Part shown: piece after piece, positions 59,047 through 64,000 of the stretch
How the letters are laid out: the number at the start of each line of letters is the position of its first letter
Position numbering within the stretch: the stretch's first letter is position 1
The notes under the pieces: model-generated
The model's input: only the letters and a program-made list of their open reading frames with translations
The model's database searches: none
What the model was told of the DNA's origin: nothing
NCBI GenBank assembly: GCA_029204225.1
Contig: MU832036.1
Coordinates: 1 to 64,000, forward strand
Origin: Diphasiastrum complanatum
Taxonomy: Eukaryota > Streptophyta > Lycopodiopsida > Lycopodiales > Lycopodiaceae
DNA length: 64,000 nucleotides
Direction of reading: 5' to 3'
Translations under genes and position numbers: made by a program

Positions 59047-60154
59047 CTAGGCCAATCTTTCAAGAATGGCAATTCGAGGAAGTAAAACAGAACCTAACCA
59101 CAGCTTGCCATTTTGTTCCTCAACTTCACTGATATATTTTACAACTGCCCCTTGTTGATCCTCCAAAACCTCCAATATCTCTCCGTCGGCATTATAACGA
59201 ACCACCATTCCTTGTGACTTTTGAAATTTCGAGTACGTATAACGTAAAGGAACCGGGATCTTCAAAAGAGCCTTTCTAAGCAGTGGAAGAGGCCCAAGAA
59301 ATCTCAACAATTCACTTCTCACTGAGTGAATTGCCACCCAAAATTCCCCCTTGTCATTGCAACGAACATTGTCTGGATGCCCAGGTAGCTGAGCAAAGAG
59401 TTCTGCTTTCCCTGCCTTTGGACCTTTTAACCAGAACCTTAATAACCTGAATATTCTTAGAAGGAAAAGACCAAAAAATTGTTTAGCATAGATTACAACC
59501 AAGGTGACACAATAAATAGCTATTATTGCAAGATACTTCTGATATGAAATAAGTTCGTGGGAACAAGTAGACAAACCTGGCAGTTGTCGTTTCGGCCAAA
59601 ACTAAAAAAGAACCATCCTTACTTAAAGAAATGCCATTGGGAAAATGTAGGTCTCGGAGTAGCACAGATGTTTCTTTAGTTTTAAAATCATACTTTAGAA
59701 GACGCCCACTATTGTCTGCTGCTAAGATTGCCAACATGAAATTCCTGCAAAATTAAGATCCTCCTCAAATTTGTAATGTTTCAAGCTATGGAAACTCATA
59801 ATTTCTGAAGAGGTATGAAAGCAAGTAGATTAGAATCTGATGTATATAAAAAAGTTAAGAGGTCAGATAAGCAATTGTGCACACCTGCGCTCAAACTTGG
59901 TGCTGCTGTCAGTAAAGTAGATAATGCCCCCTGAATCAATGTCCAGGTCATTGGTGAATCGAAAACTAATGTGTTCAGCTTCGTTTGTCAGAAGCTTTGC
60001 CAAACCACCTTCCGGACCTACCATGAGCAGACCAAAATAAGCATCTGTTATGTAAAGGTCACCAGTTTTATGGTTGAACCGCAATCCCAAAGGTCGGCCA
60101 CAGATATGCTCTGAATCTGGAGAAGGAACTGAAGAAGCCTTGCAAACATGCGAT
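59047..60154 (-). CDS. Strictosidine synthase-like (APMAP-type) protein, last three exons
   Basis: Exons 60154-59885, 59744-59577 and 59446-59047 have GT-AG introns with matching phases and give about 279 residues ending in TAG. The family forms a six-bladed beta-propeller in the secretory pathway; most plant members lack the alkaloid Pictet-Spengler activity and have unproven roles. Diagnostic motifs: CGRPLGLRF, DLYITDAYFGLLMV, NDLDIDSGGIIYFTDSS, LHFPNGISLSKDGSFLVLAET, RFWLKGPKAGKAELF, LPGHPDNVRCNDKGEFWVA and the C-terminal GKLWLGSVLLPRIAIL. The N-terminal third (signal anchor and first blades) is absent. The first exon seen begins in phase, so more exons are expected beyond 64000, past the gypsy insertion. 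I do not assign a subfamily number. Confidence 0.9.
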
Positions 60155-60252
60155 CTGTAATTCAGCAGTGACATAATTAGGTAAAGCTTAGAAAAGCATG
60201 CAACAAAAAAAATTAAAGGATCCATACTAAAACAATTATATAGAATCTGAGT

Positions 60253-60346
60253 TGCAGCAGATCGCGATCCACTGCAACCACGTTCCGGATCGTATGATCC
60301 GGAACGCTGGCAATCTGGGACCAGAAACGCGGTCCCGGATCGCCAA
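60253..60346. repeat. CCGGAACG-rich palindromic end sequence
   Basis: Contains an 11-bp perfect hairpin, CGTTCCGGATC and GATCCGGAACG around GTAT (60281-60306), with more CCGGATCG and GGTCCCGGATC motifs. It resembles the ends of the insertion at 3946-4745. It may mark the left tip of a DNA element running to the right, but the other tip is not seen. Confidence 0.5.
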
Positions 60347-61320
60347 AAAGATTTCAAATTTTTTTATGTGGGCAGCCCGCTGCCTGCATAAAAAACTTTG
60401 CTTTGTTGAGAGTGAGATAGAGAGAGATTGTGATGGTGAGAGGATGATGGTGGATTGTAGCCATCTTGGAGCATTATTCAGTGTGTGATAAGAACGGTGG
60501 CAGCGACAAGGCAGTGGCGTTTCTCTCCAAAACAGTTTTAGGTAAGTTTTAGTTTCACATCTTGGAAGCTCATGGAATGAGCTGTAGGCAACGTAATGAA
60601 ATGGTTTTTAGCTCCAATTCACCTATATTGAACCCCACAGACATGCTTATTGTGTTAGTTTTCCCCATTATTGCTTGTAGCAAAAGATGTGAATCTCATG
60701 CCCTTTTTCCATGTGTTTTTAGCTCTTTTTGTAAATGGCATGTAGTCATCCAATTGAGGTGCAGATTGAGGCTAAACTATGTTTGTTCATGCCCACAAAC
60801 ATGCTTGTGCTATTAGTTTCGGCTGTAGCTTGTAGTGAAAGTTTTCAATGGCATGCACATGTGTTTTTTAGGGTTTAGGGTCTTGTAGGCATGCGATTGA
60901 GTTGCAGTCCGAAGCTACACTGTGTTTCTTCATTCCCATAGGAATGCCTAGGATGCTTGTTTTGATGAGTTCAAGAGGTCAAGTCTAATACATTGACAAT
61001 TTTACACGATGTCGGTCCTTGGTAGAGGCATTTGGTCAGAGGCTGAGTTGACACAGGGGGATGGGGCTACACACCAGGGATCCTCACCAGGCCAAATGGG
61101 CATATCCATTTGCCCTCACATATCAGATGCAGAGGTGGAGAGATTGATGGACACATACGGGCGACAGAACGTCTCTTGAGCCTTTGAGACCATCTCAGAG
61201 CTCTATTCACACGTCAGTGGTAAGAGTGGGGACTAGAGTAGGTCCAAGACCTAGTGCAAGTGTAGGGCCGTTACGAGCTCGTGACCAGTGCTGAACCCTA
61301 GAGAACACAGATAGGTCAGA
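60347..61320. other. Intron of the strictosidine-synthase-like gene, possible element interior
   Basis: Holds a plus-strand reading from an ATG at 61010 (MSVLGRGIWSEAELTQGD, later DAEVERLMDTYGRQN) of about 57 codons before a stop, which looks protein-like but is unassigned. The gypsy LTR at 61321 interrupts this region. Confidence 0.35.
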
Positions 61321-61639
61321 TATCACAGTCAGGGTCGTGTCCAGCATACACGACCAACAGGGCAAGACAGTGTGAGTAGTGCGCCCCAGCACGGTCCATA
61401 GCTATGGCGGGCCTAACACAGTCTAGGGACCCTGTCAGCAGGATAGGGCCCCCAGTTAGGTCCCGACGTGCAGTCGGCCATGTCAGTGCCACGTGGCCGA
61501 CACTTGGCAGGTGCATGCTACTAGTCCTCACACTGGGCTAGGAGGGGCTTACTCTATATCAGGGAGTAGGCAAGGTTGGGTGGATCAGTTAGTGTTTGCC
61601 CTACTGTGGTGTTAGGATCTATTACACTGGTATCAGAAC
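61321..61639 (+). repeat. gypsy 5' LTR and primer-binding site
   Basis: About 306 bp (61321-61626), TATCACAGTC to ATTACA, aligned to the LTR at 16504-16808. The primer site TGGTATCAGAAC is at 61628-61639. The start TA should be TG in a functional LTR. Confidence 0.8.
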
Positions 61640-62524
61640 CATCTCCATCCTAGGGAATTCAGTTTTCAGCAGTGGAGAAAGTAGCTAGATTGCTCAGAAC
61701 TTCTTCAAGTCTCCAGAAATCTACAAGGCAGGGTCAGCGCTGGAAAATCAGCAGTATACTGAGAAAATGTTGGTGAAAACTTCTGTTTTCCACCTAGGAT
61801 TTGAGGCAAAATAGAGGAGCAGATCCAGCGCTGCCAGATCAGGCTTTAATTCTGATTTTTGAGAAGATGGTAAATTCTCAACAGTTCCAGAGCACAAAGC
61901 TTGGTATAGGTCCAGCGCTACTAGAGCTGTAGAAAAATCAGAAATTGAAACACCTTTGGGCCCCAAATCAGAAGAAATCGGGCCAAACAGGTTGCTTCCC
62001 AGTCAGCGAGGGTAGGAACTAGATTTTTCCAGAGTTTTCTTGTATCCTTTCCGGATTTTACTCGATTTTTGGGAAGTTTCAGAGCTTTCACAGATCAGCG
62101 AGCAGGGTGCCATCGAAAATCCAGAATTTGGAAGTGATTTTTGGCTTCAAATTTGGTTTTTGTGGACCAACTTAGGTGCTGTCAGATTAGCGAGGGTAGG
62201 CAGCTATCAACCTCTGAAAGTTTGGCACTTTTTGGAGTTCTTTGCCTTGTTTTTTGGAGCCCCACATCTATAATCAGATCAGCGAGCTACTCTACTCAAG
62301 GCACCGGAAATTTTGACGCCGTTTTGGAGCTTCAAACTGGGATTTTTCGGGACAACAGGTCTGAAAATTTGGGTAAAAGAGCTGAGAGGGTTCCTCTTCG
62401 TATTTTCTTTGGAAGTACAGTCCTCAGAAACAGCTAAGTCATCTTTCCCTCTTTGTATAGTTGTAAATTAGTCTTTCTGACTTTTTTTTTCAGAAGTTAA
62501 GGTACCTCTCTTTCAATTCTGAAA
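61640..62524 (+). repeat. gypsy leader of about seven 91-bp units
   Basis: CAGCG(C/A) or its one-base variant recurs near 61735, 61826, 61913, 62004, 62096, 62189 and 62280, with spacings of 87 to 93 bp. Sequence around the motif is related (GATCAGCGCTG, GTCAGCGAGGGTAGG), but the rest of each unit is diverged. The homologous leader on the minus strand at 15840-16395 keeps the same spacing. Confidence 0.75.
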
Positions 62525-64000
62525 ATGACCACTCCTCAGGGACCTGATCAACCCCCGGAGAGGGGCATCGACGAACTTAAAACAGAAGCCTTGGCTTACA
62601 GTAGAGGGAAAGAACCTATGGAAATGGAAGAACAGGAACAGTTCGCCGAAGAACTCGACGAATTGGTTACCAAGGAGCAGTTTCTCCACTTGGTAACAGA
62701 AGTGGATGAATTGAAATTGGCATTAGCCAATTTCAAGTCCAGTGTGGACGACTCGTTCGCTGAACTCAAAGGTTTGATTTTGAGCTCCGCGAAAGGAAGC
62801 CTTCCCTCCACTTCTCAGTTGTCCCCTTCTCCACTTCCATCAGTTTCGGGTGAGACTTTGCGGTCTCATCCCAGTGTCTTTAAAGATATAAAGCCTCCTA
62901 CTTTTATTGGGGAAGAGAAGGATAGAAATGCAGATATTTTACAAACCTTCCTTAGCAAATGGAAGAACATTCATGCTCTTAAACATACCCCTGACCATTT
63001 GCAAGCAATTGAGGCAAGTCTTTCCTTAGGGCCCATGGCCTATAAGTGGTGGTTAAATCTCCAGGAGACTGGGCAGACTCCCCGGTCATGGAAAGCCTTT
63101 GAAGAAGCTTTCCTAAGAGAATTCCTACCAGAGAATGAACTTGATAGAGCCTGGGAAGCCTAGGAAAGAACAGTAATGGACAAGTTCCTAATCCAATATA
63201 TCTCGCAGTACCGAGAAGCAATTTTAAAAATTAAAAATATGGATGATTATCAGAAAATCAGAGGGTTTGTCCGAGGCCTCAAAGATGAATATAAAGTAGA
63301 GGTCCAGAGAAACTCGCATACTACCCTTGAGCAAGCTCTCAGATATGCTCAAATCTATGACGATTCAGTGGGTAGGAAAAGGGCGAGACAGCAGCCCCTT
63401 TCTGAGCAGCCTCCTCAGAAAAACTTTCAATTTAAAAAGAAATTTTTTAAAAGAAAGAGAGAAGATAAATTTAAAAGTGAAGCTCCTCAGAAACGCCCTT
63501 CACTCATACAGTCCTTAAAACCAGAAGATTTTGAGAAAGCCAAACAAGAACGTTTGTGCTTTGTGTGTATGGGCAAGGGACACACAGTCAGACAGTGTCC
63601 CAAGGGGCCTTTCACTAAAAAAGATAAAAAAGATAAGAAACAAGTTCATCTTGTTCAGACTGTAAGTTTCCCCAGTGACTCGGCAACTTCCGAGATCAAA
63701 GTGTATCATGAAGATCATGAACATTGCTGCCAGCTGACCTCTGCAATGCTAGTGAGACCCTTCAGCTTTGGGCCGCATGACCTAGTACGTATGCATGGCA
63801 AAGTTGGTAATCAGTCAGTAAGAGTTATGGTTGATGATGGGGCAACCCATAATTTCATCAACTACACCCTGGTTAAAAAGCTTAAACTACCAGAGGTTTC
63901 TAGTCAGCATAGGTACATAGTTTCACTAGCTAAGGGTGAAGATAAGAAAATCTGGGAAACTATGGTAAGTAACTTAAATCTTGGTATTCAGGGGTACCAA
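62525..64000 (+). pseudogene. Ty3/gypsy gag and protease, one nonsense codon, runs off the window
   Basis: The frame starts [14 protein letters not shown] at 62525. It contains a Retrotrans_gag capsid (VFKDIKPPTFIGEEKDRN, KWWLNLQ, FEEAFLREFLPE), a basic linker, a zinc knuckle CFVCMGKGHTVRQC (about 63557-63598) and the protease start (VMVDDGATHNFI, about 63826-63861). The only stop before the window end is TAG at 63161-63163; in related gags a Trp or Gln commonly stands here, so a single transition explains it. The protease site reads DDGA where DSGA or DTGA is usual. Reverse transcriptase, integrase and the 3' LTR lie beyond 64000. The element is opposite in direction to the host gene whose intron it seems to occupy. 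Confidence 0.9.

Overview
The window is nuclear DNA of a land plant. Evidence: a complete, intron-rich Mediator subunit 33 gene (MED33, the REF4/RFR1 family, known only from plants), the 3' half of a strictosidine-synthase-like gene, many Ty1/copia and Ty3/gypsy retrotransposons primed by initiator-Met tRNA, hAT-type DNA transposons, and a small fragment of chloroplast rbcL. Introns of 12 and 15 kb packed with nested transposons point to a large, repeat-rich genome, perhaps a gymnosperm or fern. I cannot name the species.

Layout. 1-1432 is 3' flank. MED33 fills 1433-38467 on the minus strand in 12 exons. I traced every splice junction by hand, and the exons join into one uninterrupted frame of 1351 codons. 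Intron 10 (3110-18158) holds a broken copia element with an 800-bp hAT-like insertion, a 6-kb hAT element with a broken transposase, the end of another copia element, and a truncated gypsy element. Intron 2 (25659-37857) holds an old copia element split by a young one (28990-34958) with near-identical LTRs and a 5-bp target duplication. A G-box cluster lies upstream of MED33. The interval 39479-57815 is intergenic: a copia-type LTR element with almost no coding capacity, a decayed copia element, a large stretch bounded by short inverted repeats that contains a MITE and the rbcL fragment, two long GA arrays, a tandem duplication and a gypsy gag relic. 59047-60154 carries the last three exons of a strictosidine-synthase-like gene. 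Its 5' exons should lie beyond position 64000, because a plus-strand gypsy element (61321 to the window end) sits upstream.

Most unusual observations. (1) The young copia element in MED33 intron 2 keeps gag, protease and integrase in one 1167-codon frame, but its reverse transcriptase is replaced in frame by about 1.06 kb of unrelated open sequence. Its LTRs differ at only about six positions, so it seems to have moved in this form. (2) The gypsy leader is built of about seven diverged units of about 91 bp, each marked by a CAGCG motif, and two separate copies of the family keep the same spacing. (3) The hAT element has a 544-codon proline-rich AT-hook exon downstream of the dimerisation domain that is still open although the transposase core is frameshifted.

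The two host genes are not obviously linked in function. MED33 acts in the Mediator complex in the nucleus; the second gene encodes a six-bladed beta-propeller protein of the secretory pathway.
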